Below are positions 1 to 11,164 of a stretch of 64,000 nucleotides of DNA, piece after piece. The DNA lies in the NCBI RefSeq assembly GCF_000321225.1, contig NW_004451652.1, positions 574,590-638,589 on the forward strand, given 5' to 3'. How positions within the stretch are numbered: position 1 is the stretch's first letter; every line of letters begins with the position of its first letter. Source of the DNA: Odobenus rosmarus divergens. Lineage: Eukaryota; Chordata; Mammalia; Carnivora; Odobenidae. The notes under the pieces were generated by a model. It did not search any database. It worked only from the letters and a program-made list of their open reading frames with translations, and was not told where the DNA came from. The position numbers and the translations under genes were made by a program.

Positions 1-584
1 GAATAACCTGAGAGAAACTTCCACGTTTCTCAGAGAATCTTTATATATGCTGCCATATTAATACTTTTTATAAAATCAGTATGGAAACATTTGTTTGGTA
101 TCACAACATAAGCTATGTCTATAGGACAGCATATATGTTGTCAGTCTTCCCGGGGGTAGGAGTTGACATTTCAGTCTAAGAGGAAATAAGCGGTATGTAT
201 AAAACTTGACAGGGAAATTCAAATGCCCCCGTGTTTCAAGGCATACTTAACTTGATGTCAGACGAAATGAAAGCTATGGAAACCGACTTCGCAGTACAAT
301 AGTCAAAATAATAGACTAAAACATATGCTGTATTCGTGTAAATTGGACACTGATACAGGAAAACAGGTAAAGCTCTGCTTCAGAGGCCAGATTCTTAGAA
401 ATAAAAGCTAGAAGGAACCTGGCACAATGGATAATTACTGAGTTGAATTTTAGGAATTAAGCCTGTTATAATACAAATAAAAAATTGGATAGTCAAAGGA
501 TAAAGTGATTCAATCAGAGTTGCCCAACGAATTAGTGACAGAAACCAGCGTTAATTCTATTCGACAGTTAAATTTGATTCTCAT
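1..584. other. unassigned AT-rich unique sequence
   Basis: No open frame of note, no repeat family and no RNA gene is recognised here. The base composition matches the rest of the window. Confidence 0.5.
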
Positions 585-822
585 TCATTAAGTACATCTT
601 ATATGCCAGGGACTGTGCTAAGCACTTTCTATTCATTTTATCTTTTAATCTTCAAAGACAATTATGACCTCAGTACTATTATTATTATATTTTGCAGAAG
701 AGGAGACTGAGTCACAAGAGATAAAATAACATGCCCAAGATGATTTTTTAAATGGTGGAGTTAGCATTGAAACCTGGGCAATCTGACTCAAGAGTTACGT
801 GCTCTTACTCATGACCATCTTC
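585..822 (-). mobile_element. MIR SINE, near full length
   Basis: In minus orientation the sequence follows the MIR consensus from its 3' end ('ccagggactgtgctaagcac') through the core ('gaggagactgagtcac') to the tRNA-like 5' part ('acctgggcaatctgactc', 'gtgctctta'). MIRs are ancient tRNA-derived SINEs shared by all mammals. The copy is strongly diverged, as expected for its age. Confidence 0.85.
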
Positions 823-1810
823 TACCGGATATAGGCACATACACTGTATAACTATTCCTTGAAAGTTTTAGAGACATTCAGCTTTCTCTTTCATAGATAG
901 GGATCATATGTACAACATTAAAGATTCTTTTTGGTTTGGGGCTTTAATGGGAAAGAGTCAAAAACAGAAAAGTTACAATGCGATAATTGAGAAATTTGAT
1001 TTATTAAATTGGTGTTTTCCTTTGACAAATAAATTTTGAAAAGAAAAACATAGTTTTGATTTTTTTCTTTTTACCACAAATGTAATGTAATAATAACATG
1101 TTCAGAAAAGCTTATTGTCATGATGAAATAACACATTTTTGCCAAGCTAATTATTATAATAATAGGCTATTTCACATTTTTCCCTTCTCCACCCAAGTCA
1201 TTTTTTTTTTTAATAAGCAGACTTTCATCTGCTTAGCATATGAGACAGATGGCAATGTATTTGCCTAACTGGTTGTTTTATTTGGGGGGTGGCAAAGCAA
1301 GTTCACATCCTATCAACAACTTTAGTCATCATCTTGAACTATGTAAATCATAAAAATTATTTGAGTTAGCGTGACACTCCAGTGTTAAAATTCAAAGAAT
1401 ATTAACTGATGTTTTTATATTCATCTTAAGCAATTAATGGAAAATCCAGTAGAGCTGATTTTATTGGTGGAGAGGTGCATAGCACACCGAGGCCATTATA
1501 CCTGAATTGGCTGTTCAGCATTTACTAAGTGGTGCTGCTTACTGACTTAACAAGAATTAACTAAGCCTTAGGGTTTTCTTCCATCCCAGATAAGTACAGA
1601 AGAATGAAATGAGAGTCTGGCATAGGTCTTTTTTCTTGCCAGAACCTGGCAGCCTAAGTGCAGGCAAACATGAAGGCCAAAGGTTTTCAGTGGAAGAAGG
1701 GGAAGAGGGTTGCCAACAGAATTACCTATTGGAATTTTCCGGTTTTACTCTTTAGACTCTATCAACATTTGTCCCCAAGTTAGGAGTCACAATCTCCAGG
1801 CAAAAGGACC
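823..1810. other. unassigned intergenic or intronic sequence
   Basis: AT-rich, with no recognised gene or repeat apart from short homopolymer runs such as the T run near 1201. Confidence 0.45.
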
Positions 1811-1814
1811 AGTG

Positions 1815-2008
1815 TCTCTGGTTCTAATGCTCAGCTGCACATTAGAATTACCTAAGGTGCTTTTAAAAACTATTGGCCTATAGTATTTTTTTGAACTAGA
1901 ATCTCTAGAATTGACGATTAAGCTGGTATTTAAACAGAGTTAGTATTTCAAAACAAAACAAAACAAATTTCTGGCAAATTATTCTAATTTGTTGCCAGGG
2001 TTGAATAT
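1815..2008 (+). mobile_element. MER5-like hAT-Charlie element, diverged
   Basis: The pattern 'cagctgcacattagaattac', then 'ggtgcttttaaaaac', and the end 'ttgccagggttgaatatcat' follows the layout of MER5A/MER5B. These are short non-autonomous hAT DNA transposons. The middle is poorly conserved and includes an 'aaaac' simple run. Confidence 0.6.
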
Positions 2009-2202
2009 CATAGGCTCACCTGTATAGGTTGAAAAGCCTCACAAATAATCCCGATATTCTAACTCACTGCAAGCCCTCCCTCCCACCCCCACCCCTAACA
2101 CATACACAATTTTTTCAACTCCTGGTTGAGAACTCTAGACCTATATGATGGTGAAGAGAACCATGGGTAAGAATGGAGTACCCCACTGCTGGACCAGATC
2201 AT

Positions 2203-2420
2203 GTCTGAGTTTCTCTACCTCTGCACTATTTAGGTTTGATAATTCTTTGTTGTTGGTAGGTGGGACTGTGCTGTGCATTGTAGACTGTTGACCATCATCC
2301 CAAGCTTCTACCCACTAGAGGCCAAGTGCATTTCCTCCCCAGGTGTGGCAACCATCAAATGTCTCCAGACATTGCCAATGTCCCCTAGGGGGCAAAATCA
2401 TTTCTTGTTGAGAACCACAG
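2203..2420 (+). mobile_element. non-autonomous hAT-type DNA transposon (MER58-like)
   Basis: Contains 'gtgctgtgcattgtagac', 'cttctacccactagaggcc', 'gtctccagacattgccaatg' and ends 'gttgagaaccacag', an inverted-repeat-type end shared by many hAT MITEs. Three other copies of the same family lie at 31625, 42505 and 49095. The 69-codon open frame inside it is by chance. The subfamily name is tentative. Confidence 0.7.
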
Positions 2421-2574
2421 ATCTAGGCAATGAACTAAAGCAGGACCTAGCAAGTGAGTCTGGAGTGAATCTGGCTGGATAGAATTAGAAATCCTTAAAT
2501 GCAAACTGGAATGCATGAAGGTTTATCTGGGGCTTTACATTTCATCCAAAGAAGCCACAGAACTATTTGGAATT

Positions 2575-3096
2575 TGTTCTGGTTATCTACTGCTGCATAA
2601 AAAAAAAACGCTGTAAAATTTAGTGACTTAGAACAGTGACAACATTAATTTTATTCACAAATCTGCAATTTGGCCATGGCTAAGTGAGAGAGGTAGGTTT
2701 TGCTCTCCTGGGGTGGCCCAAAAGCTGGGGGCTAGAATCTGAAAGCTCACTCTCATGTCTGGTGGTCAATGGCTGGCTGTCAACAGGGGCTTCAGCAGGA
2801 GCTATGGCTGAAAGACCTTCACGTGGCCTTTTAATGTGGCTTTCTCACAGCGTGGTGGCTGGACTCCAAGGACAAGTGTCTCAAGAGAACCAGGCAGAAG
2901 CTGTTTTGCATTTTACGAATTGTTCTTGGAAGTCACATAACATCACTTCCACTGTGGTCAAAAGTCTGTGCGGATTCAAGAAAAGGGAACATAAACCCCA
3001 TTTTTTGGTGAAGAGATGTCAGTGTCACTTTTTTGGAAGAGCACGTAAGATGGTATGTATTGCAACAGTCATCTTTGGAAAATGCAAGCTGCCACA
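2575..3096 (+). mobile_element. old mid-size interspersed repeat, LTR-like (family not assigned)
   Basis: Begins around 'ggttatctactgctgcataa', continues through 'tagtgacttagaacagtgac' and 'catgtctggtggtcaatgg', and includes 'ggaagtcacataacatcac' near its end. I know this as a mammalian interspersed repeat with a TG-type start, but cannot name the subfamily. The 139-codon open frame at 2684-3103 lies almost wholly inside it and is not a gene. A second, shorter relative lies at 55786. Confidence 0.6.
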
Positions 3097-3099
3097 ATT

Positions 3100-4349
3100 T
3101 TGAAATGGCAGATCATTTAGGACTGGTTATCTAGAGTCTATGACAGTGTTATCTAAGGATTTTTCTAAGGACCACATATATCAATAAGCTGGGGAATATT
3201 TGTTTCAAATGCCAGTATTTGGACCTCTCTCTCAAGGATTCTCATTTGGCAGATCAGCTTTAAGCATCTGGCATCTGGTTTTTCAAGAAGTCCTCAAAAT
3301 TTTTCTTATGCGTGTTAAGAATGTTCTTTGTTTATACAGATGCTTTAATCATTTACACATTTACATTACACATTTACACATTTTCTTCCATGAAATAAGG
3401 TGGTGATACAGGCAGAGCTTTGAGGAATGTAGGTCTCTGGAAGAACCACTTCAAACATGCCTTTGGGTTTGTAATATGCATATATTACTTGTCAAAAGAC
3501 ACTTTCAAAGTAGGGCTGCTGATTGGGGCTTTGTGGACATTGATTTATTTTAGTTTCCATGAATGTCAAAATAAAAAAAAAATGGAGAGATTACATTATA
3601 GTCACAGTCAAGAAATTTGGGATTCTTTTTTTTAGTCTAGTTTCATGGTCAAATTTTATATGCTTTTATGTTACATTTGAAAACTATACTTTAGGCATAA
3701 AATGAAAAAGCAGTATTTATAATGATGTAGTTGAAGTTGTGTCATAAGGAAGGATTCTTTGTAGAAACTTAACATGGTAATGTATATGGTAGTGGGAATT
3801 TCATTTTCAAGGAACCTCATGAAAAATGTGGGAAATAAAATGCTAGTATAGGGACATTTCCCTGACTTGAACTTTGCTGATCAAGCAACTTCAATGACCT
3901 GAAATATACTTGAGAAAACAGCATGTAAAAAAAAGCCTCTGTGTAATCAAAATAGAATACAAAAGTTCATACTTGACTTGGGGTCTACACACTATCAATG
4001 TGCATGAAAGTCTGATAGGGTTCCCACCTTACCAGCAAAGGAAAAACATCACATTAGAATGGGTTAGAAGCGAATGACCTCAGTCTGACACAATGAAAAC
4101 TAGCAATAACTGAGGCAACAACAAAATTTAAGTATTCCAAAGCATGCTGGTTTTTCTTAGTACAGGAAACCCACTCATATCTCACTATTTTTAGGGCTAC
4201 CACTATAGTACAGAGGTATAGCAACTGTTTTTCATCATAGTGAGCTTAAGTTTTTGAAAAGCTTAATATTAAATATATTCTGTTTAACAGGTGAGGAAAA
4301 TATTTAGCAATTCTAGAGAAAAATTTCTTCTAAGTGGTTAATGTTAAAT
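3100..4349. other. unassigned sequence
   Basis: AT-rich. Open frames of 68 to 71 codons here show no family resemblance and are attributed to chance. No repeat is recognised. Confidence 0.4.
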
Positions 4350-4366
4350 AAGTTTTGGTGCTTTTA

Positions 4367-4574
4367 TTTTATTTATTTATTTTTTTAAAGATTTTATTTA
4401 CTCATTTAAGACACAGAGATACAGAGAGAGAAAGCATGAGCAGGGAGAGAGGCAGAGGGAGAAGCAGGCTCCCCGCTGAGCCAGGAGCCCGATGTGGGGC
4501 TCCATCCCATGACCCTGGGATCATGACCTGAGCCGAAGGCAGACGCTAAACCATCTGAGCCACCCAGGTGCCCC
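4367..4574 (-). mobile_element. SINEC (tRNA-derived carnivore SINE)
   Basis: In minus orientation: A/T-rich tail on the left, CT-rich region, then the tRNA-like head ending 'gagccacccaggtgcccc'. It is flanked by a perfect 17-bp target-site duplication, 'aagttttggtgctttta' at 4350-4366 and 4575-4591, which fixes both ends exactly. Confidence 0.97.
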
Positions 4575-4904
4575 AAGTTTTGGTGCTTTTAGTAGACAAA
4601 CTTCCATTATGTATAAAATTATTTTTTTAGATTGTCTCATTTGCAGAAGATGCTAGATAATGTTTCCTTATTGACATGCAAGTAAGTCATGCTATTAAGA
4701 TATTTTCTTAATTTTTTTTACTAAATTAAAAGCTTAAGTGTGACATAAAATCTAACATAGCAATCTAAATCTAATATAGAAAACCATATCAGCATTTCAG
4801 AGTTATATTCATATCAGCAAATGCTAATAAGTTGGGGAGGAATGATAGAACCAAGGCGGTCATCTAACCTACCACTGAGTCCTGTTGAATTTGGCTACCA
4901 AATT

Positions 4905-5575
4905 CCTCTCAGATATGTTCACTTCTCTGTTTCCACTGCCAACAGCCTTGTCCATGTCACCATCATCTCTCCCATCTGTATTTCTTCACTAGACTTCTGT
5001 CTCCCACCTCTCTTGCCTGCCTCCAATCCCTTTTCCAAGGAGCCATCAGATCAAGTTACTTCCTTCTCTAATCTGTTACTGTGACTTTCCATTCTATTTC
5101 ATATAAAACCCAAAGTCCTCATCTTCTCCTTCAAGACCCTGAATGATTGTGTTTCTTTTTACTTCTCCCCATCTCATGAAACTCCCCTTTGCTCACTCTG
5201 CTCTAGATCCTTTGGCCCTACTAAGTGTTTTGGCCTTTATAGAGATAATTCCCACTGCCTCATCTCTATATTCTTGGCAGAACTGGCTCCTTGTTTTTCA
5301 AGTGTCAGTTTGAATATTACCTCCTTCGAGAGACCTTTCTTGATTACCCTTCCTAATGTCGGTCTGTCTCTCTTCAACATTATTCTCCATTACAGTACAG
5401 TGTGTTAAGTTCTTTTATAATTTATATCAAATGTGTTTTGTTTATTTATTTATTTTATTTCCCTCACAAACCCCATGAAGGCAAAGACCAATCTGTTTTA
5501 ATGAACACTGACAATGGTGAGTGCCTGGCACATAGTACGTTTCTAATAAATATTTTTTGAATTAATAAATAAATG
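4905..5575 (+). mobile_element. L2 LINE, 3' end
   Basis: Follows the L2 3' region in order: 'gtccatgtcaccatcatctc', the 'acccaaagtcctcatcttct' segment, 'ctttgctcactctgctctag', 'ttacctccttcgagagacc', 'ggcaaagaccaatctgtttt', 'gagtgcctggcacatagtac', and a terminal run of TGAATTAATAAAT-type repeats. L2 is an ancient mammalian LINE. There is no open frame left. Confidence 0.85.
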
Positions 5576-8500
5576 AATAGTGGTCTACAAGTAAATCAAA
5601 AGCTAAATACACAGAATCTGTAATGGCAAGTGTGCATGCTAATAAAACTTTTCTACATATTTAAGAAAACTTGGGGTGATTCACAGATGCTCTATCAGTA
5701 TGGATTATGAAATAAGAAGTTTGTAGAGTTTATAACTAACTTTTCAGTATGATATTAGAGATTGGGTTGATTCCATTCTCCAAACATGACTTTGTCAGAA
5801 TCCAAGTAGGGTCTTGAAGATATTTGACCTGATTCAAGCAAGTGATTCTTCAGAGGAGAATAAAAGGAGTGACATTATGGCTATGGAGATAGGCAGCAGG
5901 GCATTATTAATTCTGATATCCCGTTTATTCTCAAGCACAACCAAGAGATTACACCTGTTATTAATGTTCTCTATGGAGTTTGAAGAGTTTAGCCTATACA
6001 TTACATTCAGTAATGATTCAACAAACATGAGTTTAATTGAATTTACCTTGGAAAGTTGGAAATGAGATACATTTCTCTTTGTTCAGGCTTCTGGATTTAC
6101 TCCTCGGCATCCAATTAATGATAATTTTAATACAGATTATGACAAAAAGTCAGTTTTCGCATTGGTAACTAGTACATGCTTCTTGAAACCAGAGACCATG
6201 GCTTAAGTATTTTTCTGTTTCCAAGATGGGCTTAGGAATGGGGGTGGTATATTATAAAAACAGAAATAAAAAATATTTTTTGAAGGAATGGACAATTTTC
6301 AGACCACTTAGGGGACCTAGTTTTACTTTTGTGTACCAAATAGATTGAGAAGTGGATATAATTATATAGGTTGCTAATGCAAATACACAAAAATGAAAAA
6401 AACATACTGATATAAATCTCTTAACCTTATTCTTACGTAGAAACGTGTGATGATACAGGCACAAGTTTATTATAAAAGGCATGCACAGTAGGTCTTATGT
6501 AAAATAAAATAAGAAAGAAACCTTTAGGTGGCGGCCAAGAGCTATGATTATGAATTCCTTAGTCTGCTTTTATGAGAATTTATGATCTTGTTTGAAAGTG
6601 ATCATGTTAAACAGGCTATTTAAACCACAGTAATTCAGTGCAAAGCACATACAAGAAACAAAATTAGGCCTGTGAAGAAATGGATTTGAATGTTAAGATC
6701 ATTAATCAAATCTTAATTTTGATTAAACAACGGGTATTCTGATTATGAATATTAGTAGGGAAGCCAGATCTGGGAAGATAATTTTACTGGCATTCAGTCA
6801 TGGGATTACTTTTGGCAGTTAAATAATTGTTTTAATTTTGAAAGAAATCATCTCTAAGACAAAATGGTAGCATTTTAAGAACTCAGAGAGTGTAATAAAG
6901 ATGTCAAAACTGTCCAGATGCTCATTGTGCAATTGGAAACTCCACTCAAAATTGACACAATGCCCCAGAGAAAAGGTCAACGATCTAACTCATTCTTGCA
7001 ACATCTGCCAGAAGCTGTGGCTTCTTGCAGTACTGTGTTCTTTTTCTCTTGCATTACTCTCTCAAATGAAAGTTTATGATTAAATCTGTCATATAATTCT
7101 TTCAATTCTAGAAAAAAAGGAGAAAAACAAAAAAAATTTTAAAAGCATTATGATTTTATGATAGTATGCACTAGTTTTTCCTCCCTGCTTGTTCTTTTCA
7201 CCAATATGCCTTAATCTACTAGAGGAAACAATTTTAAGCATCACTATGAGAAATTGCTTTGTAGTAATTTTCATGTAAAAGTTATTATTAGTGATTTATC
7301 CTGTTAGCATTTAGATTCATGATGTACATTTTTGACAATATTTTTGGCAATATAGACTCACTTTGGATATTTGCTTCCAATTAAGACTTCTTGTCCACCG
7401 AAATAGCACACATTTAGCATCAACTATATGCATACTCAAGATCATGGGGGAGGGAAAACAAGTTAAAGACAAACTTAGTACATAAGGAGTTGGACAGACT
7501 TTTGAGATGCAATAAGAGAAGAAAAACAAATTACAATACTATAGCAAAAACCACACATTATTTCTGAGTAATAAAAAAGAAGGAAAAGTATGGGTTGACA
7601 TTAATAAAGAAAAGCTCTATAGAGAAGATAACTAAACTGGTAGTTTCCCAGTGCATTATTGGGAAAGTAAACATTTTAATTCCTAAGAAACTTTATTTCA
7701 ATTACTTAATGTCAATATTCCAAAACTGTACTCCAGTAATATAGATGTAGTGATAGCGCTGAATAGTTCCTTTTCCAAATATTTTCCACTATGTTAGTCA
7801 CTGGTGATGTGACAGCCCCTCTCAAAAAACCATTTAGTATGTTGTTGGATTACGTAGCCAGCTGCACAAGGAGAATTACCTAGAAATTATTTCACCCCTT
7901 ACTTTACAATGTAAAATTGTCTAGGAGTAAAGTTAGGCTAAAAGCCTAGAAAGTTGTACCTATGGGATTTATGTGATAGAAATGTAGTATTTTCCTTGTC
8001 ACCACGAATATCTTCAAAATGATATTCCTGAAGACAGGAATTAGGAGAGCTGACTCTAACCTGACTCTGATGATATGCATGGTGATAAAATTATAGTCAG
8101 GACACATCTCTTCTCTGAAAGCATCTTCCATCTCTGTAACATGAAAGAGAAGTGGATGGTCTGTACATTTACGTTTCAGGAATTTTAAAGAGTAAAACCC
8201 AACATAATCCACCATGATCATCTGACAGATAAAAGCATGGCATAGTTTCAGTGAGAATTGCAAAATGAATCCATCTGTATACTGGGTCCCACACATAGGT
8301 CAAGAATGGCGCCCTAGCATTGTGCAGTGCTCAGGATGCATGACTATGTGTTGGTGCTATAATTATATCCATAGTAAAGAAAAGAAGATATGGAAAATTC
8401 CTTTGGACTAAAAATTTTCTGTAACAGTGATTTAGTTTCCAAGTCATGGTCTTTTTTTCAGAACCTTTAAGCAATGTGTCTTTAAGCAAAATAAAAACCT

Positions 8501-9639
8501 GTTAAATGCAAAAGTAGTAAAAACAGAGGAAAACAGAAAAGGCAGATATCCTAACTATGGTGAGTAAAAATGAATCTCCAGAGCTGTGAGGGCTATACAA
8601 CCAGTGGGTATTATGGAGCATCAGTATTTCCTTATGGATTTAAAAGACTGAAAATTTATCAGTGGATGAATGTGACTTTTTAGGTGCTTAGTAAGTGCAA
8701 TTTACATTAAGTTTTAATTCCAAGTACGTGAAAGCATAAATAAAGAATATGCCACTATGCTAATGGATTTAATTATATATGTGTATCTCATACAATTTAT
8801 GAAAATATATGGTCATAAATAATTCAAATATTAAGATATATATCTCCTTAGTTCAAAGCAATGCATTTAAACCTGAATGGACCATTTCCCTTTACATGCA
8901 ATCCACTATCACATACTTTTGGAAGTTAGGTGAGAGCCTATAAAAGAAAGATAAGCATCCAATTCCCAAAACAAACAAAAAAAGCAACTCAAAATGTATG
9001 CCTATCTGATGATAGGGGAGCAAAAGCAAGGTCTGTATTCAAGAAATTTTTATTATTCTATCTGCCATATAGAATAAATAATATAAAATGATGGAAGTGC
9101 CCAAATGCCTTTACCCCCAGCACCATACGAATATAAGTAGGAGAAAAACCTTTGTGTCTTGTTTCCTGTAACTATTGCTTCAAAACCTACAATTAATTCT
9201 GAGCCACATCTTTTTTCTTCTTGTCAGTCGACCACAGGATGTACAAAAGTTATTTTATCTTGAGTGGCAACAACTCAGCATGCTGGACTTGCTGATTTCA
9301 GAGTCCTGCTCCTCACTCCATGATTAGAGTGAATAATTCCAGATCTATACCAACAGAGCAGATGACAAATCTCATTGATTCTATTCACTGTGAACTTAAG
9401 GAGGGAACAAAGAGAAAAAAAGGCAGTCTACTGTTTAAGATGCTATTTTCTGGGGCTAATTTTTCTTCTCACTTTTATGATATCAAAGAAATACTTTAAA
9501 TTGCTTCAATTGTAATGTTTTGCATAAAGTCAGTGGGACTGGGATTCAAACAATCAGGAAAAAGTAATACTTGGAAGGAGAGAAAAGGATTCATCAAGGA
9601 ACAATACATAATAACTTAAAAAGAGCAAAACACACAAAC
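5576..9639. other. about 4 kb with no recognisable repeat or gene
   Basis: I see no SINE, LINE, LTR or DNA transposon here, nor an exon pattern. The longest open frame is the 116-codon minus frame at 7946-8296, whose translation resembles no family I know. Repeat-poor intervals of this size are less common in this window, so it is listed separately. Confidence 0.4.
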
Positions 9640-9948
9640 TTCTAGAAGAGGGAGTACAAAGAGAGTAAGAAAAGGTGGCAAGAATGAAAAATAAACTAAA
9701 GGCAGGGAAGGAGACTAAAAATAACCATAATACCTAAAAAGCTAAAGATTGAAGAGAGAGAGGGGGCTAAGAAACAAGAGTGAAGCCAGGGAAAAAAGTA
9801 ATGATACTGTAGAGTAGAAATAGCAGAATAGGATGGGAAAAAGGAGGTCAAGGCTTAAAGATGAAAAAAAAAAAAAAAGGCACAAAAAGGGCTGGAGAAC
9901 AGCAGACAAAGAAGTAGGATACAAATGGAAAGGAAGCAGTGTCTAGAT
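9640..9948 (+). repeat. purine-rich tract
   Basis: About 300 bases are strongly biased to A and G on the plus strand, including 'gaagagagagaggggg' and a 16-base A run near 9864. The minus-strand frame at 9742-9924 is just the Leu/Phe/Ser-rich reading of this tract. Confidence 0.7.
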
Positions 9949-9980
9949 TATAAAAGGGGGTAGGCGGGCAGGAGGGTGGG
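9949..9980 (+). other. TATA-like motif followed by a G-quadruplex motif
   Basis: 'tataaaag' at about 9950-9956 is followed directly by four G runs (GGGGG, GGG, GGG, GGG) with loops of 5, 5 and 1 bases at 9956-9980. This meets the usual definition of a potential G-quadruplex. No transcript or ORF is evident downstream, so a promoter role is only a possibility. Confidence 0.5.
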
Positions 9981-10933
9981 AGGCTGCAGAGCAAAGAGCC
10001 ACTGGAGCCAAGTGATTTTTCTTTGTCTTTTACAAGTAGAGTTTATGCCACTTGAAAGGAGCTTGCAAATGGGTGTGAATTATTTTACTGGTATCATTCA
10101 AAGTCCTGTTGTAATGGTGTTAGGAATTTGGCATAGTAGTATGAGCCTAACTAAGGCTACCAGCTTCCCTTTATATTCAACCAAAGCAGCCAAATTTCCA
10201 TCCATCTGCAGTTTGCAGGCTCTATTCAAATGACACATACTGAACCATAGGTAGGCTAGGAAAATTTTGGACATTAAAAAAAAAAAGTATTTGTTTTTAT
10301 TAAAAAATAACGTTATGCTCATTTGCTTACATTTTCATTGCTTTAATGTATAGTGTTGTTTTGGTTTTTTCTCAAATCAGTTTGGCCAAATTTAGGCAGT
10401 TTCATGAAAATTCAAATATTCTTGAAATATGCAAATGCTAGTTGCAACTATGAGGACCAAATTGCTAAAATAAAACAAACCATCAAATCACCATTTAAAA
10501 GGCTCTTTGTCTAAGTAGAGAGTTTAAAAATTGCTTTTAGGGAAAAACAGTCAGTTTAAAGTTGCTGTTAAGGACACACCAAGAATGATTTGTTACTTGG
10601 CAGGTCTAAAGAAATTGGAAGTCGATTCTTAGTTTTGAGCTGGAATTTGAAACCTAGATATATTTTCTGCTTTTCTGTCTTTTTGTTTTTATTCTTGAAT
10701 AGCCTCTGAGCAAACTATCCATTGAGTGAGGTTTTATATCTTCGAGTTCAGCTCTTTTAAGGTGTTCACTTTTGTTTCTCCATGGGAACAAACATGTTGC
10801 CATGGGAACTGGGTAGTACAAAATATAGATTGTACAGAAAGCTTTATAGAAAGAATCAAGCTCATAATACAAAGTTAACTACTTAATGCAAGTACTATCT
10901 GGGCTCTCTAACACCTAACGTATTATGGCTTTC
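9981..10933. other. unassigned sequence
   Basis: No repeat or gene is recognised. Overlapping open frames of 74 and 85 codons on the two strands near 10.1 kb show no family features. Confidence 0.4.
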
Positions 10934-10947
10934 AAAAAGAATACCTT

Positions 10948-11150
10948 GGGCGCCTGGGTGGCTCAGTTGGTTAAGCGACTGCCTTCGGCTCAGGTCATGA
11001 TCCTGGAGTCCCGGGATCGAGTCCCGCATCAGGCTCCCTGCTCAGCGAGGACCCTGCTTCTCCCTCCGGCCCTCCCTCCTCTCATGTGCTCTCTCTTTCT
11101 CTCTCTCTCATTCTCACTCTCTCAAAATAAACAAATAAATCTTTAAAAAA
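10948..11150 (+). mobile_element. SINEC (tRNA-derived carnivore SINE)
   Basis: Head 'gggcgcctgggtggctcag', body with 'ggctcaggtcatgatcctgg', CT-rich stretch, then 'aaataaatcttt' and an A tail. The 14-bp target duplication 'aaaaagaatacctt' at 10934-10947 and 11151-11164 is perfect, which indicates a fairly recent insertion. The 73-codon frame across it is the translated SINE. Confidence 0.97.
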
Positions 11151-11164
11151 AAAAAGAATACCTT

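Noticed and set aside
2684..3103. 139-codon plus-strand frame, the longest in the window
   Set aside because: It lies almost wholly inside the LTR-like repeat at 2575-3096 and its translation has no protein-family features.
10948..11150. tRNA gene at the head of this SINEC
   Set aside because: The tRNA-like head is part of the SINE. It has a diverged B-box region and lacks a full cloverleaf, so it is not a tRNA gene.
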